From Rheum nobile (Eukaryota > Streptophyta > Magnoliopsida > Caryophyllales > Polygonaceae): a stretch of DNA of 64,000 bases. The stretch lies in assembly GCA_027886185.1 (NCBI GenBank), contig WOAB01000321.1, positions 248,001 through 312,000 on the forward strand, in the 5' to 3' direction. Under the pieces are notes generated by a model. That model saw only the letters and a program-made list of their open reading frames with translations, ran no database searches and had not been told where the DNA came from. Position 1 is the stretch's first letter. Each line of letters begins with the position of its first letter. This document shows positions 23,038-35,300 of this stretch, one piece after another. The position numbers were made by a program, and so were the translations under genes.

Positions 23038-24030
23038 CTAGCGCATCACAAAGAGTTGTTGCCCCTGACTCAAAGATTTGATAGGCGCCTTTCCTTTATT
23101 CTGATTAACAGATTTACTAGAAGCGGACACTTTCGGCATTGGGTTCTGCCTACTGCTGACACTAGATGCCTGGTATATTTGTGTCAACCCTTGGCCTTTT
23201 CGTTGACAATAAGTTTGCATGTGGCCTTCTTTCCCACAATTATGGCATACCCGCTTCTCTTTCTGGCAATTAAAATTCTTATTCCCAACTTCACCGCAGT
23301 TGTGGCATTGAATTGCACCACTACTCCAACCTAAGCCTTTGGTGGAGTCAGACTGAGTCGTCTCGGTCTTAGAACGACCAGATTTCTCAAATTTGGTAGG
23401 CGATGCCGGACGCTTAAATGCATTAAACTTCTAATTTTGTTGCCCACCTTTAGCCTTATTCTTTTCTTCCAGCTTTCGGGTGAATTCTTCCAGCGTAACC
23501 TCTATTTTGTAGGTTGCATCCACATACTGCTCCAAAGTAGAGCAAATGTGACGCACCATTAGGGGTTTTATTTCTAGACTCATCCATCCATGGAAGCACC
23601 ATATTTTCTATTCTTCAAAATGCACTTCAAAGCCAACATTGTGTAGCAAATGATTGAACTTTGCTGCCAGCTCAATCACCTTCAATCCCTTAGTCTCTAG
23701 GTAGAGGAATTCTTTCAGCTTCTCTTATCTCATAGCATGGGAGAAGAATCGATCAATGAACTTTGCTTTGAACGTTTCCCAATTTAAGTTTGGATGGTCA
23801 TCCAATCCAGTTCCTTCCCACCATTCACTTGCTTTGTCTTTCAAATGCAATGAAGCTATGTGCACCTGTCCAGCCTCGGTGCAGATCATGTTTCGAAACA
23901 GTCGCTCCATATGGGAGAACCAATAGGCAACCTTAACTGGTTCTCCGGTTCCATCGTAGCTATCCGGGCACATTGAATTAATCATCTTCAACGCTCGGTT
24001 ATAGTTCCCTTCATTTCTTTTGGGAATCAC
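23038..24030 (-). pseudogene. gag: Degenerate Gypsy gag with double zinc knuckle
   Basis: From the ATG at 24030 the minus strand reads a capsid segment with YWFSHMERLF, ASLHLKDKASEWWEG and WETFKAKFIDRFF, typical of Retrotrans_gag. In-frame stops near 23725, 23608 and 23431 interrupt it. The frame otherwise continues to two adjacent zinc knuckles, CHNCGEVGNKNFNC (its His replaced by Asn in the GHx3C part) and CHNCGKEGHMQTYC, at about 23310-23210. The protein would form retrotransposon particles. Upstream (24400-24031) there is only weak coding character. Nothing downstream resembles protease. Confidence 0.75.
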
Positions 24031-25056
24031 TGGAGGTGCAAGATCTTCATGTCCCCAATATCAACTGCAACCTGAGGAACGGGAGCCGTTTGAGCTTGCG
24101 GTATTCCTTGGGTTGTCATTATCTCGACAACTTGCCCCACTATCTACCCTATAATCGTAGCATCCAACACGATCGGGGCATGATGTGGATTAAGTGGAAC
24201 TTCCCCCACAACTTGAGGGTCCACTTGTTCTTGACAAACATTTTCCCGCAGTGGCGGGTTATTGTTGTGAGAGCCAGATCCCATGTCATCCCCTTGCTAA
24301 TTAAGCAGCACTCCTCAGCTGAATTCGAGATCCATTGCTAGGACCTTCATCGGCCGCTCGGTTGGTGGATAGGGTGTTCACCATCTATTGATGAACCATA
24401 ACGTCAATTTAGAATTTTCCAACTTGTATCCCATGATACTTATAACAACTACGTTATGATACGAATTATAAGGAACCAAACTAATAGATCATATAAGATT
24501 GACTGACCCATCACCATTATTCTTAAAACGATCTTATTCTCTTACTTGAGAATAAGGCAAACAGGAAAAATGTCAACCTTTGAATGACATAAATCCTAAG
24601 AATGGAGAATATCCTTATGAATGGACCTAAGAAATAAGTAACTAAATCGAAGCTTGCAGAAGTTTGAAAACCACTTATTATCAAACCTTTTACTTTTAAA
24701 CTTTATATATTTAACTTAATAAAATAATTATTTAAATAGTTAGTTTCATAAACTAGTGACATTATTATCTCTTTATAACCTTCACCAAAACCCAAAACTA
24801 CTCTTTTAAAATTATAAACATAAACTTAATTCTAACCCTTTATAACACCATTTTATAAAACAACTAAAAAATTAATATTAGTTTCCTAATAATTCAGCCA
24901 TTACATTTAAAATTTTCTAAACTGTAGCCATTTTAAAAACCTTAAATTTAATACTAACAATTTAAGTTTTCAAAATTCATTTATAATATAAAATAATTTG
25001 AAAATAATTTTGAAAATTCTCAAACCTAATAATAGGCCAAGAATCTTAAAACCATT
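24031..25056. other. Leader of the gag-only Gypsy element, no gene seen
   Basis: 24031-24400 has interrupted reading frames that may be the decayed N-terminus of gag. 24400-25050 is AT-rich untranslated leader. Confidence 0.5.
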
Positions 25057-25068
25057 GCTCTGATACCA
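25056..25068 (-). other. PBS of the gag-only Gypsy element
   Basis: The minus strand reads TGGTATCAGAGCA four bases after the end of the 5' LTR, the initiator-Met tRNA type PBS. It fixes the orientation of this element. Confidence 0.8.
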
Positions 25069-25072
25069 TAAT

Positions 25073-26211
25073 TATAACACTCTGACTTATATCGGTAGTG
25101 CCACATGCCAGTGACATCAGACTTTAAAGTTCAAAGTCACCATATGCTTTGATTTGAACAATTATACTTAAATACAATTATAATCAAGAGTAAATAGCAG
25201 AAGACATTTTGAAAGAAATACTTAACCTTTATTAAAATATTTTCTCGTAAATTGAGGAAATAAGTTTTACAACTCGAAATTACAATACATCGAAAGACTT
25301 TTTAAATAAACCCTAAATACATGTCTAATTTATCTGAGTATTACATTTGTTTAAGAATATTAAATTGATACTAAACATCTTTAAATAATCTTTCTTTAGA
25401 ACCCAACCTTCATCTGCAAGCCTTCGTATTCGATTTGTTACTTTAATGTTGTTTGAGACCAACCACTGATGTGCCGTATAGGACGGATGACACCAGCCAA
25501 CCATGAAAGGAAAGAGAAAGGTTGATTAGTCTAATAAAAGACTAAACAAGGGTATGAAAGAAAATGATCTGTGTGATTGTTTCCACTTACTACATTGTCT
25601 ACCGAATAAAAGTCGATAGACGATACATAACTAAAATACTCTCACTGAAACAATAGAAGAGATATGATCCAAAAGAAGACTTCATTCGAATTAAGTCTTA
25701 TGAAAACTAAATGAATTTGTTTGGGAACATTTATAATTATCACATCAATGTTTTGAAAATGACTCATTGAATATTTGGGTCCTCGACCAACCTCACCGCA
25801 TTTAGCGAATCCAGTTTGAAAAGGAGAGTATTAGACAAGAGTCTGGGTGGGTTCCACGTTATACTTCTTGCCCGAAGGTATAGTAATTATGCGCACAAAG
25901 GCACTTATCTTATTTAATTTCAAAACATGCATTTACGTTAAAGCTTTTAATCCACACCAATCTCGAAACGAGATATATCATGAGACGAATCCCAAAAAAT
26001 GACACTAGCTAAGTGCACCACCACTTATATTCGAATAAGGGTAGGTCATGACCAACAAGTATTAGGGCAACAATCCTCCAAATACCAAGTTATAAAGAAA
26101 CAACTAAACCTCGCAAGATAAATAGCGTTGCTACGAATACTCGTGCTAACTAGCATACAAGTCCATACCAAAGTTTATCTAGCACCCTATGATAATATAT
26201 ATATATATATA
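25073..26211 (-). repeat. 5' LTR of the gag-only Gypsy element, first segment
   Basis: It begins TATAACACTC, a TG-to-TA change relative to the solo LTR, and matches 19835-20730. It breaks off in a TA microsatellite at 26211 and resumes near 36594. Confidence 0.75.
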
Positions 26212-26384
26212 CGATTTGTCTAATCTATGCCCTTAGGGCATAGGTTTAGAATTCCTATTAAGGAATATAAACCCTAAATAGGAAAGGGTGAATCCATTTA
26301 ATTTTTTTTAGAAAACTCTAAAAAAATTAACACATAATCAAAACTTTCTATATAAGAGATCTAAGGCATAGGTTAGAAAAATCG
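26212..26384. mobile_element. MITE in TA microsatellite, 173 bp
   Basis: Terminal inverted repeats of about 24 bp start CGATTTGTCTAATCTATGCC at the left and are mirrored at the right (ending AGAAAAATCG). A near-palindrome CTATGCCC/GGGCATAG lies close to the left end. The flanks are TA repeats, so the TSD length cannot be read and the superfamily is left open. Confidence 0.65.
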
Positions 26385-27177
26385 ATATATATATATAGAG
26401 GGGCACTCAGGTAAAACGAGTCTTGTGGTACACCGAGTGGACAATCTTGGAGCGTCAGATTAAGGATGATGGACGGATGGATTTTAATAGAGATATTAGG
26501 GTGTAGTGGGGCATGTAACATGGGAGTGAATATCACAATGGTAGTTGGCAAATTTTTCTAATTAATAAAAAATCAAAAAAGGGAAGATTTGCACCAAGAT
26601 TGAAGAGAGAAGACGAGAATCTTCTTCCCAAATGTTTAGACCTCTATAATGATATTCAAAAAAAGGGAACAATTGTGGTTTTGCTATGATTCACGTGAGA
26701 GAAGACGAGATGATATTTGGGAACTGATATGCATGGTACTATAACTGATATTCAGAAATCGTTAAGGCATATTCAAGACACTATAATGATACTCGCGAAA
26801 TGATATACAAGAAACCATTGATGATATTCAAGAATCGTTAAGGCATATTCAAGCCACTGAAATGATATTAAGGAATTGATATATATGATACTATAAATGA
26901 TATTCATCATATTGTCTTGAATATTCACTCTTTTATATGATATTCATGTGCGTCGTGTTGCATTGATATTCATTATCTTATATATTGAGTGCGTTGTGGA
27001 ATGGATATGCACTTCGTTCGTATTGATATTCATTGTTCACTAAGTGATATTCATCATGCTTTTAAATTCTCATATTAGGATCGCATTTAATTAGACATGT
27101 TCGTGAATATCTCAACATACAGTTTGCATAACATAAAAAGAAGTGTGCATATCATACACAAACAAGTGAATATCACA

Positions 27178-28123
27178 TAGGGCTGAGCACGGTTCGGGTA
27201 AACCGAATTTTTTAACCGAACCGGACCGAAAAAACCGATCCAAACCGAAACCGAAATAATTCGGTTCGGTTTTCAGTTTATGTATTTTGGGGGTTCGGTT
27301 TTCGGTTCGGTTCGGCTTAATTTCGGTTCGGTTAAACCGAATTTAAAAGTAAGTGGGCTGCCTTCCTTGCTTGTTGGGCTGGTTTAGGTAAAAAAAAGAA
27401 GGCCCGTTAGGGTTGAATGAATCTTGCCGCCCGCCTCCACCAGCTTCTGCTCCCCTGCACTCACAAACTCTCTCCATCTTCCTCTTCTTCTCTTTTCATT
27501 CACATAGAAATTCTCTCTTTTGCTCAACTTTCTGGAGTTGCAAAGATTTTTTTTGCGTTGCTTTTGCAATGGAGGAATGGTGGGGCTACTGCTATCTGGG
27601 CCCTCTCTCAGTATGAAACCGGAAGATGAATTCGGCTTCCCTTTCTTCCGCGGAAATGGAAATGCAGGAAAATCAAGCTTCGTCTACATAGTATCCTCTT
27701 CGATTTCCAGGGTTTATCGTTCACGAGCGCCTGCATTCGCAAATAGATTGGTTTTTCAAGCTCAATTCGACCTCTAATGGACCATGCCTTTGTAGATTTA
27801 GCTTCTAATCCGCTTGAGAATCTACAGTAGGGTGGAGTTCTGCAGTAACCTTGAGAATCTGCAGTAGGGTGGAGTAGAGAAGGTTGTTGTCGTTGTTGAG
27901 AAATTCTACACTTAGTCGTGGGCTGGTTTTGGCTATTTGCAGTAGCCTTAGGTAAGAAGATGAAATTGTACTCGTTTTTGACAAATTCGGTTTTTCGGTT
28001 TTTTTGCCGAACCGAACCGAACCGATCCAATATAATTCGGTTCAGTTTTCGGTTCAGGTTTTTGGGAGTTTCAATTTTCGGTTTTTTCGGTTCGGTTCGG
28101 TTCCGGACCGATGCTCACCCCTA
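27178..28123. mobile_element. hAT element with gene-like interior, 946 bp
   Basis: A perfect 8-bp TSD, ATATCACA, flanks it (27170-27177 and 28124-28131). The termini TAGGGCTGAGCA and TGCTCACCCCTA are inverted repeats. Both ends carry dense TTCGGTTCGG / CCGAACCGAA subterminal repeats, as expected of hAT elements. The centre (27340-27960) differs in composition: CT-rich, then an ATG at 27570, like a 5' UTR and first exon of a plant gene. No transposase is present. The origin of the centre was not identified. Confidence 0.85.
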
Positions 28124-28247
28124 ATATCACATACATCGTATAGAAAGTGGTTCTACCGCTTAGATCCTATTAAAATCAAATACTTTGTATGCACAAGGGA
28201 ATGATTCAATAACGTAGCTAATAGTACATGCAAACATAAGACCACAT

Positions 28248-28544
28248 CTAATAGTAAGAGCAAACGTAAGACCGCATATATCGACTGGTCTTATTCCTTT
28301 CACAACCAGCCATGAACTTCAGGCGTCTATTCACCGGTCTAGTGTTTGTAACTTGTGGAGACCCATCTCCAACTTCAGTGTTCCCAATAGCTTGTGGAGA
28401 TCCAGCGTTCCCAATTGGCTCAATTACATTATCAACTTCAGTATGGTGAATAACTTGTGGGGATTCATCATCCGACCTTCTTGTAGGCAACCCTGAATAT
28501 AAGAAACTAAGAACATGAAACATAAACATGAATAACAATACTTC
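28248..28544 (-). other. Short repeat-encoding frame in the Mutator-like element
   Basis: Between the hAT and Athila-like elements the minus strand is open and encodes repeats of GSPQVI.NTEV type three times. I do not recognise it with confidence; FAR1-like, Mutator-derived proteins sometimes have such N-termini, but this is only a hint. Confidence 0.3.
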
Positions 28545-29864
28545 TGATAAGCGGTATTTTACATAGCACAACTAGTAGTTATTAGCATATTATTGAGGAG
28601 ATTTGGATTTGATTTATGGGATATTTCTATAATCCGGAGAAAAGGTGAGAAGTGGTTAAATCATAGGATTTACAGAGTTTTGGAGGTAAGTTGGTGTTTG
28701 AGGTGCGGAGCTGCATTGTGGATGTTTTTGGAAGCACTTACGAGTTGAAGACGGAGCCCGAAGCCATGTAGGAGAGCTCGTGATCAAAAGACAAAAGCTG
28801 CTGATGCACAAACCGCGATCCCCCGCGATCGCGGTTGGTCGCGGTTAATAGATTTCCAGCAGAACCTTGGGGAGCACAAACCGCGATCCCCCGTGATCGC
28901 GGTTGGTCGCGGTTTTACTGCGCGACTGAATAGCTTCCGATTTTCTTGTTCTGCTTGGCTGTTTCGTTTTGCTTAATTAATAGGTATTTAAGGGGCTCGG
29001 ATTAGGGTTTTTGGGACGTCCAGACCTAGCCTCTTACCTGAATTTTTCCTTTCTTTTCTCTCAAGAACACTTAGTTTTTCTTATCTCTTTTGGATTTGAA
29101 TTGTGTGTGAAGAACATGAACCAGAACTAATTTCCTGTTTTGCCTAGCGTGGAAGCACAAAGTTAACTCGGTTGTAAGGTTCATTTCTCTTGTTCATCCC
29201 TTTGGATTTGGTATTGATTTCCTTGAGCATATTTCTATTACTATCTATTTGGCTAGATTGATCACCTAGTTTAAATCTATAGTAATTTAGGTGCTAGATT
29301 TGGGATAGACGGTGGAATCCCTAATTATAGGTAGCAATCACAATTGCATGAAATTGGTAAATTGAGTTCAATTGTGAAAAGGAAATTGATTTGCATGACA
29401 TACTTGCGGTGTTAAGTCTTTGTTTGCAATCCGTTACTCTTACGCTTTATGCTATTGATTGAACCAACTTAGAAGGTCTTCTAGGTTATCAATTAGTAAG
29501 TGTTAACAAGACCGGTTGGCTTGTTAATATAAACAAGATCAGAATTGGAACAATCCATAGGATCAATATGAACATGAGAGGAATCAATGATCAACTTGGT
29601 TAACTGTTGTGTGGAAACTTGCTAGGTGGAACCCCCTTTCTTCTTATTTTCTTAAGTTTGATTTTGGTGTCATTTCATTTGTGTAGTCTTAGTAGAAAAC
29701 CAATTCCCCCCCCCCCCCCATTTGTTCTTTAAAGTTGATAAATTAGTAATTACATAAAAATTGACGTGTTGATTCCCTTGGGTTCGACTCCTTACTTGCA
29801 TGCTATACTCTAGTTGCATATTAGGATTACTTTGATAGCGCACACGACTGAAAAAACCCTACCA
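28545..29864 (+). repeat. 5' LTR of the Athila-like element
   Basis: 1320 bp, TGATAAG to CTACCA. It contains two copies of a GC-rich palindromic module (AACCGCGATC, then CGCGATCGCGG) at about 28810-28918, and a run of C residues near 29707-29719 longer than in the 3' LTR. Confidence 0.92.
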
Positions 29865-29868
29865 AATT

Positions 29869-29886
29869 TGGCGCCGTTGCCGGGGA
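29869..29886 (+). other. PBS of the Athila-like element
   Basis: TGGCGCCGTTGCCGGGGA, four bases after the 5' LTR. This is the PBS form usual in plant Athila/Tat elements; from general knowledge the primer is probably tRNA-Asp. Confidence 0.8.
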
Positions 29887-29949
29887 ATTAATAATTGTTC
29901 TTTCTCTTTGTAATTGTTTGTTTATCAACTTTTGGTGTGAACCTTCTGT

Positions 29950-31992
29950 ATGGTTCACACCCGTGCTAATGATTCTCCCATTCTTGATTGTGATCCAGAA
30001 ATTGAGCGGACATTTTTAAGGAACCGAAGAGCAACCCGTGAACTTCTGAACCAAACGGAGATGGCTGATAGGACTTTGAGACAGTTAACTGCCCCGAACT
30101 TGGAGCAACAGCCTTTGACTATAACCATTCCTGAGTTAGCTGAAGGAGTGAACTTTGAGCTAAAGGCAAGATTGATCCATGAGTTACCTCATTTCCATGG
30201 ACTTGCTGGAGAAGACCCAAACAAGCACTTAGCGCAATTTCATGCGGTATGTTCTAGCATGAAGCCAAGGGGTGTTACTGCTGACACCATCATGTTGAGA
30301 GCGTTTGGGTTCACTTTGAAGGATTCTGCAAATGATTGGCTCTACTATCTCGCCCCGGGAAGCATCACGACATGGGCCGAAATGAAGAAAGCTTTTCTTG
30401 AGAAATACTTCTCGGCCACAAAGTTGAATAGTCTAAAGAGAGCCATTGCTACTATTGAACAACAAGGTTCTGAAAGCTTGTATGAGTACTACGAGAGATT
30501 CAAGCGATTATGTGCAAGTTGCCCATACCATGGTTACAGTGATCAAGATCTCATCCTCTACTTGTTCAATGGCCTCTCGGATAAGGAGCGTAGAATGGTG
30601 AATGCCGCTTGTGGAGGTAACATTCTGAAAAAAACTCCTCCCCAAGCTTTTGAGATGTTTCAGGAGCTATATGAAGGCTTAAGGCAATTTAGCAAAAGAG
30701 AGAGTCTCAAGGCTGTGGGTTCTTCGTCCAAGATTGAATCTGATGTGAATGAGTTGAAGGAAATGATGAAGTGCTTTATGCTCAATGGCACTCCACCATA
30801 AGCCAGACAATGTGGAATTTGTACTGAAGTAGGACACCCAAATGATCTATGCCCAATGCTTTAAGAGTCAAATGTTGAGGTGAAAGCTGTAGGAGGATGG
30901 CAACCAAGACCAAAATATGATCCATTTTCTAACACCTACAATCCAGGATATAGAGATCATCCAAATCTCAGGTGGAGTAATCAGCAAAATGTTCAGAATC
31001 CTCACCTCCTGCAACAACAAGAACTGAGGCCACCATACAATCCTACACCATCCATGTCAGTTGAAGAAATGATCAAGTCCTTGGCCCAGACAGTTATGCA
31101 GAAAGACGCTGAAACTAAGTCGTCCCTCCAAAATCTTGAGAAACAAGTGGCACAAATTGCTCAAGCTATGAGTAATCTAGAGGCTCGAGATTCGGGAAAA
31201 TTACCGTCACAAACGGTAGTCAACCCGAGGGGGAATGTGAGTGCAATAACCTTGAGGAGTGGAAAGCAGCTGAATATGAGCCATATTGCTGAACAGGGTA
31301 AATTGCAAGACGTTTCTGCGGAATGTGAGATTGGGAAACCGCGATCCACCGCGACCTCCCGCGATCGCGGTTTTGACTGTGAAAGCCCACTGGATTCTGC
31401 GGGAGAGTTGGACGAAAGTCTGCAAGAAAAAACGCGATCGCCGTCACCCGTGGCCACCCGCGGTTATACTCCAGACATTCCAGAAAATTCAACTCAAAAA
31501 CCGCGATCGCCGCCACCCGCGACCACTAGCATTTTGGACCAGGATCCTCTTGATGATTATATCCGTCCGAGCTTCCCACCCCTATTCTCTCAGAAGTCGG
31601 TCCCTCCTTTCCTTGAGGCGTTGAAGGAGACTAGAAGACCGGAGAATGACAAGGAGATATTCGAGACCTTCAGTAAGTGTGAGGTAAACATTCCATTGCT
31701 TAAACTGGTTAAGAGTATTCCTAGGTTTGCTAAGTTCTTGAAAGAAATCTGCACTATTAAAAGGAATCAAAAATTGAAAGGGAAACAAAAGGTCAAAGTG
31801 AGTGAGCATGTGTCTGCGGTGTTTCAAAGGCGAATGCCTAAAAAGTGTGGTGATCCAGGCATGTTTAGCATTCCATGTGTGATAGGTGATATAAGAATTG
31901 AAAGAGCTATGCTTGATCTTGGTGCATCTATCAATGTTTTGCCTTTCTCCTTGTATGAATCCCTAGGACTAGGACCCTTGCATGAGACATGA
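29950..31992 (+). pseudogene. gag: Gag and start of protease, Athila-like element
   Basis: The ATG at 29950 opens MVHTRANDSP, a start common in this lineage. The capsid region (about residues 70-240) contains HFHGLAGEDPNKHLAQF, DSANDWLYYL, FLEKYF and YEYYERFKRLCASCP. A stop at 30799-30801 ends the first part. Past a short gap with CGICTEVGHPNDLCPM-like zinc-knuckle coding, a second part (30880-31992) has a Gln/Asn-rich segment, VNPRGNVSAITLRSGKQL, a long variable linker and GVIGDIRIERAMLDLGASINVLP-type protease sequence with active site DLGAS. The stop at 31990-31992 is inside the protease. The linker holds three GC-rich repeats encoding KPRSTATSRDRG-like peptides. Confidence 0.85.
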
Positions 31993-32773
31993 ATTGTTGT
32001 TCAACTAGCTGATAGGTCCAATGTGTATCCAAAGGGAGTAGTTGAAGATGTTCTTGTCATGGTAGATGACTTGATATTTCCTGCTGATTTTTTTGTGTTG
32101 GATATGGAACATGACGAGCATGCGGCACCTATACTGTTAGGAAGGCCTTTCATGAAAACAGCATAAACAAAAATTGATGTGAATAGTGGAACACTTACAA
32201 TGGAATTTGATGGGGGAGAAAGTGAAATACAACATATATGATGCTATGAAACATCCCATTGATGATCATTCCTTGTGTTCCATTGATGTGATTGAGCCCT
32301 TAGCTCAAGATGTGTTTGATATTACTTGCTGTGATGAGTTGCGATCTATTATAGAGAATGATGTAGTGGATCCACATGCAAAATTGTCTTTGTCCACTAA
32401 CATGCAGCTAGTCTTGGCTCATTTGAATGCTGAAGGTAAGCATTCTCGTACTCATTTGGGCAGTGGCCCCATGGAACTAATAGTGCCGAGCGAGAAGCTC
32501 CTACCTTCTATTGTGTAGGCACCCGAAGTTGAGTTGAAGCAGCTGCCCAAGCATCTCAAGTACGTGTTTCTTGGGAAAGAGGAATTGTTGCCGGTCATCA
32601 TCTCGAATAGTCTTTCCAAGGAACACGAGGAGAAGTTGGTAGCGGTGGATTTATATGATAGGGAGACGCACAAGGTTTTCAAGGTGAACGGACAGCGTTT
32701 GAAGCCGTATCATGAGGGCTTCGACAATGGAATTCTTGAGGAGGCACGTTTGGAGGTTCCCAAAACCGAGGTT
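31993..32773 (+). pseudogene. Protease C-terminus joined to integrase C-terminal tail
   Basis: Reading past the stop, the frame encodes ILLGRPFMKTA, the end of the protease, then at 32186-32518 an acidic spacer with YDAMKHP. After a stop at 32516-32518, 32534-32773 encodes LPKHLKYVFLG and LPVIISNSL, the normal lead-in to reverse transcriptase. It then passes near 32640-32655 straight into YDRETHKVFKVNGQRLKPY, which belongs at the extreme C-terminus of integrase. The junction keeps the frame. About 3 kb of pol is missing relative to complete relatives (family knowledge). The copy cannot make its own polymerase or integrase. Confidence 0.8.
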
Positions 32774-33970
32774 TGAATTGAGCACCATTGAGTCGAGCCA
32801 CGACGTTAAAAAAGGCGCTTCTCGGGAGGCAACCCGAGGTTTGTGATGCTTTAATTCTTTTTGAATATTTTTGTTCATTTTAACTGCCATTTTAGTGTGT
32901 TTGTGGTTAGGGAAGGATGCCCGAAGCGCAGGTTCAGCTGCAATCTGCAGCCAAAACCGTGACCTCACGCGATCGCGGCCGGTCGCGGTTTTTCAACTGT
33001 AAGTTCCTACCCTTTCAAAAAAAAAAACAAAAAAAAAACAAGAGAGAAGAATCCGAGGTCCTCTGTCAGTAGGTTCCCAGAAGAAGAGCCTGTGATTGTA
33101 GGTTGCAAACTGCGATCACAGGTGTGTGCTCCGAAACCTTTAGGGAGTTGGCGATTTGCTGTATTCGTCATTCATTATCTTCTTTTGTGGATCTATATAT
33201 CGGAGTTCTTCTATGTTACCCCTTGTCTTGGATGAGCTGTGCATTATTGGATCATCATTGTTGCTCATCCCACTTCTACCACACCTTGTGCTTCATTGGA
33301 GAGAGGCCATCCGGTCTTGTATGTGAGTCTATTGTTTTCTCTTTCCCCGTGATTCTACTTTGTCTTTCATTATATTGCGGACAATGCAATGTTTAAGTAT
33401 AGGGGAGAGAATGTATTCACATGTTTTAGGGTGTTGTATATTTGTGTATGGCATTTGTATAAATTTTTGAAAAAGTTGAAATAGAAAAAGCCAAAAATAT
33501 GAGAAAAAGGCAACCAAAATCCTAGGATGAGCTGAAAACCCGAAAGGGCAGTTCAGGTAAAAAGCAGGTAGTCCGACCGACTCTAGGTTGGTGCAAAAAT
33601 GGACTTGAGTGATGTGAGCAATATGTGAGATATCTAGCAAAATGAAATGAGTGGCTAGGTGAAAACCCGAAAGGGCGCCTAGGCAGAATGAGTGCAAAGA
33701 AAAAAAGAGTGAATTTTTAGGATCATTCTGACGTTGACGTCATAAGAAGTGGTGTTATAAGGAGATCGGGTAGGATCACTCATGGAGCGATAAGGAGCTA
33801 GATAGGAGCTAGGATTAGATTATAATGCATTACTCATATTTGGTTGTTGGGAGGCGAAGTGTTTAGTCTTGTAATTGCTAGTATCATTTTTTCTTATACT
33901 TTCTGAAACCTGTGTGCTGATTGGAGGAGTGAGTTTTCTTTTAGCTTACTCGAGGATGAGCAAGGTTTAA
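32774..33970 (+). other. 3' untranslated region of the Athila-like element
   Basis: It starts with GGAGGCAACCCGAGG, common just after integrase in this lineage. A GC-rich module is at about 32955-32995. Pairs of AAAACCCGAAAGGGC occur near 33536 and 33662. It ends with the polypurine tract. No protein is recognised. Confidence 0.6.
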
Positions 33971-33983
33971 GTATGGGGGAATT

Positions 33984-35295
33984 TGATAAGCGGTATTTTA
34001 CATAGCGCAACTAGTAGTTATTAGCATATTATTGAGGAGATTTGGATTTGATTTATGGGATATTTCTGTAATCCGGAGAAAAGGTGAGAAGTGGTTAAAT
34101 CATAGGATTTACAGAGTTTTGGAGGTAAGTTGGTGTTTGAGGTGCGGAGCTGCATTGTGGATGTTTTTGGAAGCACTTACGAGTTGAAGACGGAGCCCGA
34201 AGCCATGTAGGAGAGTTGGTGATCAAAAGACAAAAGCTGCTGATGCACAAACTGCGATCCCCCGCGATCGCGGTTGGTCGCGGTTAACAGATTTCCAGCA
34301 GAACCTTGGGGAGCACAAACCGCGATCCCCCGTGATCGCGGTTGGTTGCGGTTTTGCTGCGCGACTGAACAGCTTCCGATTTTCTTATTCTGCTTGGCTG
34401 TTTCGTTTTGCTTAATTAATAGGTATTTAAGGGGCTCAGATTAGGGTTTTTGGGACGTCCAGACCTAGCCTCTTACCTGAATTTTTCCTTTCTTTTCTCT
34501 CAAGAACACTTAGTTTTTCTTATCTCTTTTGGATTTGAATTGTGTGTGAAGAACATGAACCATAACTAATTTCCTGTTTTGCCTAGCGTGGAAGCACAAA
34601 GTTAACTCGGTTGTAAGGTTCATTTCTCTTGTTCATCCCTTTGGATTTGGTATTGATTTCCTTGAGCATATTTCTATTACTATCTATTTGGCTAGATTGA
34701 TCACCTAGTTTAAATCTATAATAATTTAGGTGCTAGATTTGGGATAGACGGTGGAATCCTTAATTATAGGTAGCAATCACAATTGCATGAAATTGGTAAA
34801 TTTAGTTCAATTGTGAAAAAGAAATTGATTTGCATGACATACTTGCGGTGTTAAGTCTTTGTTTGCAATCCGTTACTCTTACGCTTTATGCTATTGATTG
34901 AACCAACTTAGAAGGTCTTCTAGGTTATCAATTAGTAAGTGTTAACAAGACCGGTTGGCTTGTTAATATAAACAAGATCAGAATTGGAACAATCCATAGG
35001 ATCAATATGAACATGAGAGGAATCAATGATCAACTTGGTTAACTGTTGTGTGGAAACTTGCTAGGCGGAACCCCCTTTCTTCTTATTTTCTTAAGTTTGA
35101 TTTTGGTGTCATTTCATTTGTGTAGTCTTAGTAGAAAACCAATCCCCCCCATTTGTTCTTTAAAGTTGATAAATTAGCAATTACATAGAAATTGACGTGT
35201 TGATTCCCTTGGGTTCGACTCCTTACTTGCATGCTATACTCTAGTTGCATATTAGGATTACTTTGATAGCGCGCACGACTGAAAAAATGCTACCA
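33984..35295 (+). repeat. 3' LTR of the Athila-like element
   Basis: 1312 bp, TGATAAG to CTACCA, following the polypurine tract. It has the same pair of GC-rich modules at about 34250-34356. Confidence 0.92.
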
Positions 35296-35300
35296 ACTTC

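Larger units (their letters stand above)
28545..35295 (+). mobile_element. Athila-like Gypsy element with pol excised, 6.75 kb
   Basis: A perfect TSD, ACTTC (28540-28544 and 35296-35300), bounds it. The LTRs are 28545-29864 and 33984-35295, with about 22 substitutions by eye (around 98 percent identical) plus a poly-C length change, so it is a young insertion. The PBS TGGCGCCGTTGCCGGGGA is at 29869-29886 and the polypurine tract GTATGGGGGAATT at 33971-33983. The 4.1-kb interior encodes Gag, an aspartic protease and then directly the last residues of integrase. Reverse transcriptase, RNase H and the integrase core are absent. It lies in the Mutator-like element. Confidence 0.9.

Noticed and set aside
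31335..31530. Repeats in gag considered as a CRISPR-like array
   Set aside because: Units are imperfect, few, partly translated, and repeated in the LTRs of a plant retrotransposon; this is eukaryotic DNA.
33103..33396. 97-codon plus-strand frame in the 3' part of the Athila-like element
   Set aside because: Cys-rich by chance in T-rich untranslated sequence; it has no known domain and lies downstream of the integrase tail.
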